Assembly (NCBI RefSeq): GCF_032118995.1
Contig: NC_092657.1
Coordinates: 4,151,891 to 4,215,890 of the forward strand
DNA from: Asterias amurensis
Lineage: Eukaryota; Echinodermata; Asteroidea; Forcipulatida; Asteriidae
Length of the DNA: 64,000 nucleotides
Reading direction: 5' to 3'
Part shown: positions 1-12,700 of the stretch, piece after piece
Layout: every line of letters begins with the position of its first letter
Position numbering within the stretch: the first letter of the stretch is position 1
Program-made: the position numbers and the translations under genes
Notes under the pieces: generated by a model
What the model was told of the DNA's origin: nothing
What the model saw: the letters and a program-made list of their open reading frames with translations, nothing else
The model's database searches: none

Positions 1-190
1 ATAATTCAAGTGTTTTGCAACCCATCTATTGAAGCTGCGTGCATCGCAACCCTCGGTCGATGCTACAATATCTTTTTGTGTGCTTATGGTTAGCAGACCT
101 ATGAAATAGAAACTCATGACGGTAAGCACAAAATCAGCCGTTAAGCGGCTCTATAAAATCAGGCCCTGGACTGGATCCACCCTATGTTTT

Positions 191-339
191 CAGGCCTGGA
201 ATTTCATCAATGAGAGGGCAAGGCTGTTTTCAATTTGTAAAGGGCATTTCCATCGGAAAACCTGAGAGTTTTTTGAAGGGGCACCAAAGCCAAGACCAGG
301 GCAACAGAACCCATGGCCTCCGTGAAATTCCAGGCCTGA
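191..339. repeat. Palindromic MITE, CAGGCCTG-ended family
   Basis: The ends are inverted repeats (CAGGCCTGGAATTTCA at the left, its complement at the right). Inside is the phrase about a GGGCACCAAGGC-like block seen again at 7620-8070, 14290-14450, 19550-19600 and in the nested element at 22385-23115. No coding content. Confidence 0.7.
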
Positions 340-400
340 ACTTGACCCCTGGATCCATTCCACGTGAGGGCGCTCTCAAACATATTTGTATCACTTACGC

Positions 401-421
401 GGGGGGGGGGGGGGGGGGGGG
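401..421. repeat. Poly-G run
   Basis: Twenty-one consecutive G on the plus strand. Such runs can fold as G-quadruplexes and are prone to assembly error. Confidence 0.9.
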
Positions 422-473
422 TATATTCATTCATACCGAAACAATTAATAGACTAGAACATTACCACCGCGGG

Positions 474-622
474 TGAGCCCCTGACCAGGCCAGCCCCAAA
501 GTGACCCACTCCACAAGCATGGCACTTGGGGCTGACCCGCGTAAGCCCCTGGAATGACGTCAAAGCTATTCGAACGTACCCGGGGCAGACCAGGGTCGAC
601 CCAGGGAAGCTAATCGAACGCA
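474..622. repeat. GC-rich palindromic element, partial copy
   Basis: Shares blocks such as GAGCCCCTGGAATGACGTCA and GGAAGCTAATCGAACGCA with the fuller copies at 29860-30105 and 55283-55530. The left arm is missing here. It ends about 45 bases from exon 3 of gene C. Confidence 0.65.
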
Positions 623-667
623 CCCATTTTTATTATTATTATTACTCCACCCTGTATGGGTTCTTAC

Positions 668-796
668 CACAGTGAAGTCATGTAGGATAGTCAGTCTTTC
701 TACTTCGTCTTGTTCAGGGATCTCGATTCTCTCATAGTGCTTGGCTGTGTCGACCTCAATGTCCTCATTCAAAGAATCCTGGCCTATCTGTTGACC
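668..796 (-). CDS. Gene C exon 3 (start of probable BRICHOS domain)
   Basis: Acceptor TTGTCAG, 43 codons, donor GTG|GTAAGA, phase 0 both sides. The residue pattern, acidic linker then EVD...IEIP...HDFTV, fits the N-terminal strands and the conserved Asp of BRICHOS domains. The following exon would be left of base 1. Confidence 0.65.
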
Positions 797-3700
797 CTGA
801 CAAGAACAATTATATTGAGACAAATTTATATTTAGTCTAGTAAGTTTTGAGTCTAGTAAGTTTTTAGACTAGTAAGTTTTGTGGTTACAGCCAAAGCAAA
901 GGAGTGTCAGGAGTCTTTTGGACACCATGTTTTAAACTTGCACACCCTTTTTTATCCGTCATTCATGAATACACCAGACAGTTTTGCTACTCCTATTGGT
1001 GGAGAGCGTGGCATGTGAGGGTGTTTAAATGGTTGATAATGACCAGCTGGAGCTGTTTCTAACCAGCCAGCTTCCTGGTGTCGGGCGAGCAAGCTAATGT
1101 ACGCCAATTTTATTAGGCGGAACGCAATTCATAGCTAATAGTAACAAAGCGTAATCTGTATTCTAAGTGCGAGTTCTTTGCAAACTGTTGTGCGCACTGC
1201 AGCCTAACAAAATAATGGCTGTCAGAAACTCCACACAGAACATGCCTTATATTTTCCCCAAACAATTTGTAAGCACTAAACATCAACTATTAGAGAAAAT
1301 AATGATGGAACTGGGCATGCTCACCATATTAGCATCACTCATGTCATAGTCCGGGTAGTCTTCATATGTTACACCACATCTGAAAGAGTACTGCAATAGA
1401 TTGAAGTGAATACAAATCATTAGCATTTTCAATATCTGCATATTCATGTATGGAGGTGAATACAAGGTAGATCTAGGTACATTTGCATATTCATTATTTG
1501 CATATTCATGAAATGGCAGTGAATAAAGGTACAATGAGGTAAATTTGCATTTGCATTATTTGCATCATGTATGGAGGTGAAAACAAGGTACATCTACATA
1601 AGCACTTTCATTATTTGCATTATACACATGTATGAGTACAAGATACTTAAAGATGCCGAGTCATATTTTTTTACCCAAACCTTAAAAAATAGGGTTTTTT
1701 TAGTGAATGGTTTGAGTATCACCCGCTCTAATGAAAAAAAGGTTTAACTTTTACTTTTAATGGTCAGGAACCATGATAAAAATTCAAAATGTTTCTTATA
1801 AAACACATAAGAATTTGTCACGTGATATATTTTCGGGATCCCGACAAAAACTAATTTTGAGCACTTTATTTCACTGCTACTAATAATTGGCGGACTTTCT
1901 CGAGCAATGGCTCAAATGAAAGCTTGTGACTTTCTCGACCCCCATCAAAATACCTGTTGAATTTTAAATCAAAATTTTTGGGTCAAATCGGCCAAAAATC
2001 TGACATAGCATCTCTAAGGTACGTTTACAAATGTATACATTAGCATTTTCAATATTTGAATATTGAATACCCATGAAATGGAAGTGACTACAAGGTACAC
2101 ATTTGAATTCTTATTATTTACATATTTACATATTCATGCATGGAAGTAAACACAAGGTACATTCGAGTACATTAGATCTTTTATTATTTGCATATTGTTT
2201 GCATATTCATGACATAGGAGTGAATACAATGACAATTTATGTACATTTCCATTTTCATTATTTGAATATTCATGAAATGGAAGTGAGTACAAATATGATT
2301 ATTTTTTTTTTATGCAAGTCGCCTAACACACAAGGCCTGTAGGCCACTTCAAGGTGTGGGCTACAATCAACTTTTTACCAGGGTCCGTTGCCACCTACTC
2401 CTGGGGCGGATTGCAATAAAACGGTCTTAGTCAGCGGTCTAAGACCAGTCAGTTATAGCAGGCGATCTGCCTTAGCTTAGTCAGTCATAAAGCCTGTTGC
2501 AATAAGACGGTCTTAGATAAGTCGGCGAAAAGTAATGCAATACGAACCATCGTCCCATAAGCACTTCTGCAGGCACTGGCGGTATGGCATTGTTCTTATT
2601 GCTTTGGTTTGAACCATCGGATATCCAATCTCTGAGTTGTATAATTTTTACTGTTGGGAACATATGACACTTACGATGCAAAGTATCATCATCATAATGC
2701 CTCTAATGGGTGTAATCTATTTCTAAAACACAATCTCATCGTAGAGCTCTTTGTATCAAATCATCTACAACTAACAAATGCAGCACCGTCTTTAAAACCA
2801 AAACAAAGACCGATTATAGCCAGCTCAGAGCAGGCTTAAGATTTAAGACTGGCTATAATTATAGACCGCGCTATTGCAATCGGTCTATAATTAAAGACTG
2901 TCTAAGCATGTTTCAAGTTAGCCGGCTATAGCGCATAGATTGGCTTAAGACCGCTTGGTGCAATCCGCCCCTGGGGCTGAAACAGGGTTACCCCCTTCAC
3001 AGTCCATACGGATGTAGGCTTGGGTATCATCCATCAGAAGCCTGGCTGGTAGAGCAATGAAAGCACTACCTCCCCCAAACTTTACAAAGCAATTATGGTG
3101 AAGTGTCTTGCTAACTCTTTGGTGCAAAAGGCGGTCCCTCTAGTGACCACCAAAAACACACCAAATTGAACTTTGATAACAGGTCATAACTTAATAACTA
3201 CAACACCTATATATATATACACTACCCTCTCTCGGCCGTTTAGAGCAAATGTTGAGCGTTCGTTGGATTTGATGTTCGGGCGCTATTGAAAAGTTTTGAG
3301 AAAAACAGTTTAATTTTTTTTTTCTTTGTTAAAGTTTTTAACTAATCTGCGTCACCAAAGGGATAAGGACACATGTGTCACGACTGGGACTCGAACCCAA
3401 ACTCTGCTGATCAAACACCAGAGTTTGAATCCGGTGCTCCTAACCGCTCGGCCACGACTGATCGCCACAAAAAAAATGCGCTATACGAACTACATGTAGT
3501 TTTTTAAAATTATTATTATTACAAACTCATACATGTGCCCTGTTTCTGTGTTGCCCGATAAGTAGCGCCATCTAGACCCCGAGGATCAGCACAACAATGT
3601 GGACACAAGTGTCACTGTCATGACCAGGATTCGAACCCACACACTCCGATGACTTAACCACCATGAGCTTGAATTCGCTTCTCTAAACCACCCAGCCACA

Positions 3701-6700
3701 CCCCCATTACACGTCGCACAGCTGGGTATACATGTGTACATGTACATGTATTACTATATTATACATCATAGGGATGGCCGAGTGGTTAAGGACAGTGGAC
3801 ACTATTGGTAATTGTCAAAGACCAGTCTTCTCACTTGGTGTATCTCAACATATGCATAAAATAACAAACCTGTGAAAATTTGAGCTCCATCGGTCGACGA
3901 ATTTGCGAGATAATAATGAAAGAAAAAACACCCTTGTCACACGAAGTTGTGTGCTTTCTGATGCTTGATTTTGAGACCTTAAATTCTAAACTTGAGGTCT
4001 CAAAATCAAATTTGTGGAAATTAGGCCTACTTTCTTGAAAACTACATCACTTCAGAGGGAGCCGTTTCTCACAATGTTTTATACCATCAACCTCTCCCCA
4101 TTACTCGTCACCAAGTAAGGTTTTATGGTGATAATTATTTTGAGTAATTACAAATAGTGTCCACTGCCTTTAAGGGCATCAAATTCAAGTTCTCCTGGTT
4201 AAAGTCATCAGAGTGTGGGTTCGAATCCCGGTCGTGACACTTGTGTCCTTGAGAAAGTACCTTCACTATAATTGCTTCTCTCCACCCAGGGGTATAAATG
4301 GGTACCTGCAGGGGCAGAGATGGTTCTTGTGATTGATTTAGCCGAGCGGCACTTATCCCAGGGAGCTGAGATGGTTTAAGGAATGAATTAAGGCCCATTG
4401 ACCAGGGGTAATAATGTTGGAGCGCCATGAGCGTCACTGCGTGACGGACCGGAGCGCTATATAAGAAACCATTATTATTATTATTATCTTCAAGTACGCG
4501 CTAATCCTCCAATCAGATTGGCAGAATGGAGTGGTGATAAAAACCTATATTGCACGACTAATATCACTACCATGCGTCTTGTGTGTTCTATGTCAAGATA
4601 AATACGTTATCACATGCGCGCTCGTGGAAATACGGAAAATATAGCGCGTCTGCGTCCCAAATCTAACTCGGCCTTCGGCCTCGTTGGATATGGGACGCAG
4701 AAGCGCTATATTTTTCCGTATTCCACTCTCGCTTGTGTGATAACTTATATTATTATTATCATTAGAGGTTGATATTGTGTATGAAAAAGCCTTTGGAGCG
4801 CCATGAAACCCACAGACACGCCACATGGCCAGATATTACAAAGTACTATACCCTATTTCAGTGTTGTCCCGTGAACAGCGCCATTCTGACCCCGAGGACG
4901 AGCACATTAATGTGGACACTGTCATGACCAGGATTCGAACCCACACTCCGATGACTTACATGTAACCACCAGAGCTTGAATTTGATTCTAAAAACCACTC
5001 GGCCATGATACCAAAACAGACTGGACAACGGCCTCAAAGGGTCTGGGGTCGATTTCACAAAGAGTTAGGACTAGTCCTGGGAGATATACAAATTGCATGG
5101 ATAGTCCTAAGTTAGAACGAGTAACTGGTCCTAACTCGAGATAAGACTAGTCCTAACTCTTTGTGAAATCCACCCCCCTTTTTGTAGGACACAAAACACA
5201 ATGTTAACAGATTTACATTAAACTCACACAGTTTAAAGAAGGGATGGTCGAAAGCTTTATTTAAAATAAATATGACTTGCCGAGGCGCTGTAGTTTTTGA
5301 GAAATGAGTAAAACAAGTCACGAAAATAATTTGGCGTATACATGTAAAGCGTATTTTTGTGACATTGTTTACTCGTTACTCAAAAACTACAGCACCTCAG
5401 CTAGTATTATTTTAAGGGAAGCTTTCTACTCTCATTATCTTCAAACGGTGTAAGTCTCATGTTAATCTGTGGGCATTATGTTTTGTGTTACAAAAACTAC
5501 CCAAATCCTTTAAAACCGACATTATTACAAAGTCTACATACCCTGTCTCCGTGATGTCCCATGAATAGCGCCATTCCGACACCAAGGATCAGCACAATGA
5601 CTACGACTGTCGAGACGCAGAGACACAGGCTCATGTTGGCCTTCCTCCGGATGGGGACGGCAACCACATCAGCCGGGTCCTGTTTCTGGAAAGGCTCCTC
5701 ATATGTCAACTGCAGTAAGATTGTAAAGAAAAGAAGAAAAATTTACGCAAATATACATTACTGGCCTGTATGCTTTGTTTTTGAAAGAGCAAGGGCACCG
5801 AGATATGGAAGTGTCGTGGCCCGAGCGGTTAAAAGCACCGAATTCAAACTCTGGTGTTTCTGATCAGCAGCGTGTGGGTTTGAATCCCCAGCCGTGACAC
5901 TTGTGTCCTTAAGCAAGACACTTAACCATTGCTTCGTCCTTCGGATGGGACGTAAAGCCGTTGGTCCCATGTGTTGTGTAATGCATGTAAAAGAACCCAG
6001 TGCACTTTTCGAAAAGAGAAGGGGTTCGCCCCGGTGCTCCTGGCTGTGGCTGCTGTATGCGCCGTAGCACCTTGTAAAACCTTATACGGTGCTAAATAGA
6101 TGGGTCTCAAAATTAATCACTGCTATTACCCATCTTTCTGAAAGTTTGTATATACTCAGCGCCTTGAGTACCTTGTTTGGTAGATACATACGCTATATAA
6201 GACTTTGATATTATATTATGATTATTATTATTCACTGCTTGGTTTAAGGTACCCTAGAGGAAAAGTGTAAATTTCTTCTGAAGCATTTCAAGGGCACCAA
6301 GGCAATGACTAGGGGGCATGAAGGCTGTGAAGTATCAGGGCTGTACGTATTTATAATAAGAGTAATGAGGCTTTAGTGCCGTTGTGCCAGGGAATTCTGT
6401 CAGCCGGAGATTCATTCCCCATGTAGAAATTTAACATGGGCTGGAGGAGGATATTCAACAGAGGGCACTAGCAGAAGTAGTTTTAACACAGTTCACCATA
6501 TACATGTAGGGGATAGAGTATCCTGCCACACCGCATGGACGCACCATGATAAACGTCTATTGGTTTATAGACCATATTGAATAACCACTTTTTTTTCTGT
6601 AGGTCAAACCGTATACATGCATGTCCAAACGCGTACATCAATGAAGCACGCATCACACAGCATTCCCAGTTTGATTTCTACGGCACATGCACGCACACAC

Positions 6701-9700
6701 CCATGCACACGCGCACAGACGCCACCTTGTGGGGCATATATTTGAACAGTGACGTCATATTCAATACGGTCTATTGGTTTCCAATAAATTCGACACTTTT
6801 GTTGAATGTTTGTGTAACATTGAAACAGACAGTAGCTTTCTGTTTTTGCTTTGCATTTTTGGCTACCAATAGTTTTCCAACCTCAACTGGCAAAAACTCG
6901 GACTGTGACGTTGCAATAGAAAGGTCTATCATAATACCATAAAGCCAGGTTCATACTTCCTGCGAAAGTGAATGCGTTACAAATGTTGATGTCACAAATT
7001 CACACCAAATAGCAGCAGCAATTGAGCTGTGCTTAACTCTTGCGAATATTTGCAGCGAAAACAGAGTTGTGAAGACAAATTCATGTCAATTCGTTTCGCA
7101 GGAAGTATGAACCGGGCTTATAAGACCTTTGTAAAAACTTGGGCTGTGACGTTGCAATAAAAAGTGTATCTCTGTTTTTATCACCGTCAGATACTTTAGT
7201 ACGACAGTAAAGGCACTTAATATCTGCTTCAGTTTGTTGTCAGAGAATTCCCTCGCGGACTGTTTGTGTACAGCCCCAAAGGCCTTCCTAACGACCTACG
7301 TAACAATCGCCATGGTGATGTAACGACATTATTGTCCACAGTAATCAAATCAACATCATTAAAATCTATCATGTTTGACAGAAAAAGAAGGAAAAAAAAT
7401 TGCTGATACAAAAAAAAATGAAAGAAAAAAACATAAAAATTGGGACACAGATGCAACAAGTTGAAGAAAACAACATCATCTCAGGCAATTACATACATTC
7501 TACAGGTAATTTGTTGTGCACACTCTGGAGCTTTATTTCCTAATTTAGCTATATCAGTCGTGCGAGGTATGATTAATTTCATCCATTCAGACAGGTCTGG
7601 CTTTTTATCTTTGAACATGTTGAAAAGGCAAGGCCATTTTACAAAGGGCACTTACATAAAAAATCTTTACAGGCCTGCAGTTGATTTCACAAAACTTTAC
7701 GCAACTGCATAAGTCCACTTGCGCAACATTTATGGCCCAACTTACACCATAAACGTTGCGCAAGTGGACTTACGCAGTAACGTTTTGTGAAATCTGCTAC
7801 TGTATGCTTTATTTTGAAAGTGCAAGGGCACCAAGGCATTTTCTCCTTGGTAAAGCGCATCCTATGAGGAAATTGCAAAGTGCTACTGTAGAGCGTAGAG
7901 CATTTCAAGGGCACCAAGAGGGCACGGAGGCAATCGCCATCGTTGCCTCTGTGAAGTACTATGTATCAGTCCGTCCTTAAAGTCAATGGGAAACTTTTGA
8001 TGGGCACCAAGGCCAAGACCAGGGGCAACGGAGGCAATGGCAACCGAGGCGTGCTGTAATTCCAGACCTGTTCAGATTATTAAAAAAAAAAAAAAAATTG
8101 TATTTGTATTTTGGAGACCTTATAAAGCCATTGGACCCTTTCGGTTCAGAAAAAAAAAAAAAAAATTCACAGATTTACAAATAACTTACAGGGTTTACAG
8201 AAGGCAACGGTGAAAGACTTCTCTTGAAATTCCATGAAATGCTTTACTTTTTGAGAAAACAGCAAAACAATATAAATTCTCGTTATCGAGAATTACAGAT
8301 TTATTTGAAACACGTGTCATGACACGGCGAAACGCGCGCGGTAAGGGTGGGTTTTTCCGTTGTTTTCTCCCGACTCCGATGAACGATTGAGCCTAAATTT
8401 TCACAGGTTTGTTATTTGATATAGAAGTTTTGGTACACAAAGTGTGGGCCTTGGACAACACTGTTTACCAAAAGGGTCCAATGGCTTTAAGTCTGACTGC
8501 TCATTAGATGGACAGCATTTTTTTTTGTTTTCCTTAATTAGGTTCGTTAGTCCTATGGTCTTATATCTGAATGCCATATTATGTAATACTGGCGGTCTGC
8601 TGGTTGGATAATCCATTAGACCTATGGGTTATTACACAATGTTCTCATTTTGGCCAAAAGGACTGCCGAACTAAATGGGGCATCAATCACAATGAGCTAC
8701 CATGGGCTGTAAAAAAAAAAATGGGCTGCTGAGAACATAAGGGGCTGTCAAATAAAAAAGGGGCCATCAACCAAATACGTTGCCGAACACTAGGGGCTGT
8801 ATGAAGAACAAAATGGGCTGACTTCTAACAAAATGAGCAGTAATCAACAAAATGAGCTTCTGAACAACTGAATGAAATGGGCTGCAGAACAAAAATGAGC
8901 TGCCCAACCAAGTGGGCTGCAGAACAAGAATGGGCTTTGGAATGAAATGGCTGAACTGTGGAAAAAAATGGGCATAAAAATAAAATACATTGTGTGTACA
9001 TGTAGTCATGTATGTGTAACCTGGGCATTGTACTTTTTGTGTCGTAATTTCCACATAAGTTACAGGATGGATAGGAATGACAGCTGAAACATTTTTGAGA
9101 TGTTCCAAAATAAAATTTGACAAACATACCCGCAGAGAGACTAGACTGTGTTTCGTTTGTAAATCTGTGTTGTCACAGGTCACACTGTAGTAACCGGGAT
9201 CCATGAATAATGCAGTTTCATCATGCCGTTTTCTTTGTCAGGCAGTGAGGCCCCATGGCCTAAACAAAAAGCAATTAGTGAGACGCTGACAAAAATACAA
9301 ATTCCAAACGCTCTTGCGGAATGATCTTCCTAATGACATTAACAGTTGCAAACTATTACGAGTTTAAAGGCACTGAGGTCGATTCAACAAAGCAATAAAC
9401 TCCATCGTAAGACAAATTGTCAGTATCACCATAGTGATTTGTATTGTGACATCACACTTTACTAAGCAACTACGATTGATTTGCAGTTAAGATCAATCTT
9501 AGCTCTTTGTGAAATAGACCCTTCCCATGTAATATGTAAATTACACATTGCGCGTGCGCACTAACGTTTTGGTTGGCAAAATGAGGGAACATCACGCTGT
9601 TTTGTACACGGCTAATGGGTGCGTGACGCACACGCGAATGCGCGTCTGCTTAGTGCACAACTCTATGGCGTTTGCCAACCAACAGGGTCTGTACGTATGC

Positions 9701-12700
9701 GTGAATGAAATTAGCATATTTCATGGGAAGGGTCCATTAGCGAGACGCTGAAAAAAATACTAATTCCAAATGCTCATGCTGAATGATCTTCCAATTGACA
9801 CTAACGTTTGCCAACCATTGCGAGCCACTGGGGTCGCTTTTGCAAAGCAATAAAAACCATCGTAAAACAAACCGTCAGTATCACCATAGTGATTTCTATT
9901 GTGAAATCACACTTTACTAAGCAACTACGATTGATTTGCAGTTTCGATCAATCTTAGCTCTTTAAAGACACTGGACACTATTGGTTATTGTCAAAGACCA
10001 GTCTTTTCACTTGGTGTATCTCAACTCATGCATAAAATAACGAACCTGTGAACATTTGAGCTCAATTGGTCGTCGAAGTTGGGAGATAATAATGAACGAA
10101 AAAACACACTTGTCACATGAAGTTGTGTGCGTTTAGATGGTTGATTTCGAGACCTCAAATTCTAAATCTGAGGTCTTGAAATCAAATTCGTGGAAAATTA
10201 TTTCTTTCTCAAAAACTATGTCACTTCAGAGGGAGCGGTTTCTCAAAATGTTTTATACTATCAACCTCTCCCCATTACTTGTCACCAAGTAAGGTTTTAT
10301 GCCAATAATTATTTTGAGTAATTACCAATAGTGTCCACTGCCTTTAAGAAATTGGCCCCAGCTGGACACCTTTGGTAATTGTCAAAGACCAGTATTCTCA
10401 CTTGGTGTAAAGGCCTTTGTATGCATAAACTAACAAACTGTGAAAATTTTGCGATACATTGGCAAGGTTGTTTGTTAGATTTTCAGTATTTCGCTTTCTG
10501 CTTAATTTTGAAATATTTAGCAAGAATTGTAACATCATGCAGGTAAATTTCATAGCAAGTGAAAAGGAAAACGATTTTCTTGTGTCTTTGTGCACAAAAT
10601 TAGGCACAAGTACACCGCAGCAGTGATGGCGTATACCAAACTGCGTGGATATTGTTATGCAGTTTGATGCAGTAGATCATTGGACCATTTTTATTAGCAT
10701 AGATTGAAAGGGCCTATTGATTTTAAAGGTATCATGCACCTTGCAAAGGACTGGTATAGCTAGTCTAAACCAATCGGCATGATCGAGGAGTGGACGTGAC
10801 TGTGCATGTTTTATCTCGATTCAATTTAGAGCCTCGTCGCAAATGAGCAAAAATAGCTGGATTAAAGGTTGATATATGAAAGTCTAATCCCTAGAACGAA
10901 TAGCAGGCCTGACACTTCACGGAGGCAGCGAAGGCGATTATGTCAGTAAATTGGGGATTTGCCCAAACAAATACACCAAACCTCATATAGAAATCAACAT
11001 CAAATGATATGCTACAAAATAAGTGAGCTCAATCTTCAAATCATTTTTCCCAACTAGTTTATTTTCAAGCATTTATTTTCGCCAATGACTCATGTAAAAT
11101 CATTCACAGATATGTCAAAGCCAGTCATTGTAAATGTGAGAAGACTATGGATTTGCCCAAACAGATCAACCAAAACTAACTGCACTAAGCCCTATAATAA
11201 GGGGGTCTCAAATAATTCTCTCCCAAAACCATTTACATGTATTTCGGCAACTCATGTAAAATCATTCACAGATATTTCCTACGCCCAGTCCCTGTAAATG
11301 TGAGTAAATTGTGTATTGACCAAACAGATCCACTGAAATTACCTCCGTATCCCTTATGAAAATCAACCTCGCATAATAAGAAAAAAACCTCAAGGTTAAA
11401 AGCCAGGCCTCACCAGAGTGTAATTATCATACCTTACAAAACCAAGCACCCCCCCCTCTCCCAACATATTCGCAATTAAATGAGCACGCGTGACTGGAAT
11501 AAACATCTTATAGGTAGGATGGTGAGGTAATCTGATTTAATTCAAATTCTCAAGTTGTGAATAGACATAATATGAAGAGATGATAGGCCTGCATCATTGG
11601 ACTTTTGGAACCGATTATTCATTCAAATCCTCTAGTTTACAGAAATGTATCATTACATCATTGGTTATTTGTGAGCATATTCATTCCAACCCTTTAGTTT
11701 TAGAGAAACATCATAAAGGGATTGTACATTTGTGCATCATTGGTTTTTAAAGAGTGCATTCATTCCAATCCTCTAGTTTACAAGAAACATATCATAAAGG
11801 GATGGTACATCATTGGTTATTGGAAGAGTACATTCATTCCAATCCTCTAGTTTTCAAAAAACACATCATAAAGGGATGGTACATCATTGGTTATTGGAAG
11901 AGTACATTCATTCCAATCCTCTAGTTTTCAAAAAACACATCATAAAGGGATGGTACTTCATTGGTTTTTGGAAGAGTACATTCATTCCAAGCCTCTAGTT
12001 TACAAGTAACATATCATAAAGGGATGGTACATCATTGGTTTTTGGAAGAGTACATTCATTCCAATCCTCTAGTTTTCAAGAAACACATCATAAAGGGATG
12101 GTACATCATTGGTTTTTGGAAGAGTACATTCATTCCAATCCCCTAGTTTTCAAGAGACATATCATGAAGGGATGGTACATCATTGGTTTTTGGAAGAGTA
12201 CATTCATTCCAATCCTCTAGTTTTCAAAAAACATATCATAAAAGGATGGTACATCATTGTTTTTGAAAGAATACATTAATTCCAATCCTCTAGTTTTCAA
12301 GAAACACATCATAAAGGGATGGTACATCATTGGTGTTTGGAAGAGTACATTCATTCCAATCCTCTAGTTTTCAAGAAACATCATAAAGGGATGGTACATC
12401 ATTGGTTATTGGAAGAGTACATTCATTCCAATCCTCTAGTTTTCAAGAAACATCATAAAGGGATGGTATTTTTTTTAAGCATTCATTCAAATTATCTAGT
12501 TTTCGAGAAACATATCATCACAGAGGGATGGTACATGTACACCACATTGGGTTTTTTTATGCCGACATTTTGCTTTAAATTGAAAGCCAATCCTTAATTT
12601 AAAAAGAGCAAATATTCCCCATCCTCCTTTTTTCATTCAGCAACCGCTGAAAATCAGATTAGGTGGTCCTTCGAGACAAATAGAGGTTTATGTTTCGTCT

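Noticed and set aside
2945-3127. Minus-strand frame with KFGGGSAFIALPARLL, considered as an extra exon of gene C
   Set aside because: The stretch is SINE-like (GCAAGACACTTCACCATAAT) beside a MITE, and no matching splice phase is needed between exons 2 and 3.
11813-12597. Several overlapping frames of about 60 residues with repeated SNPLVFKKH-like text
   Set aside because: They are readings through the 74-bp minisatellite; the unit is not a multiple of three and there are no splice or start signals.
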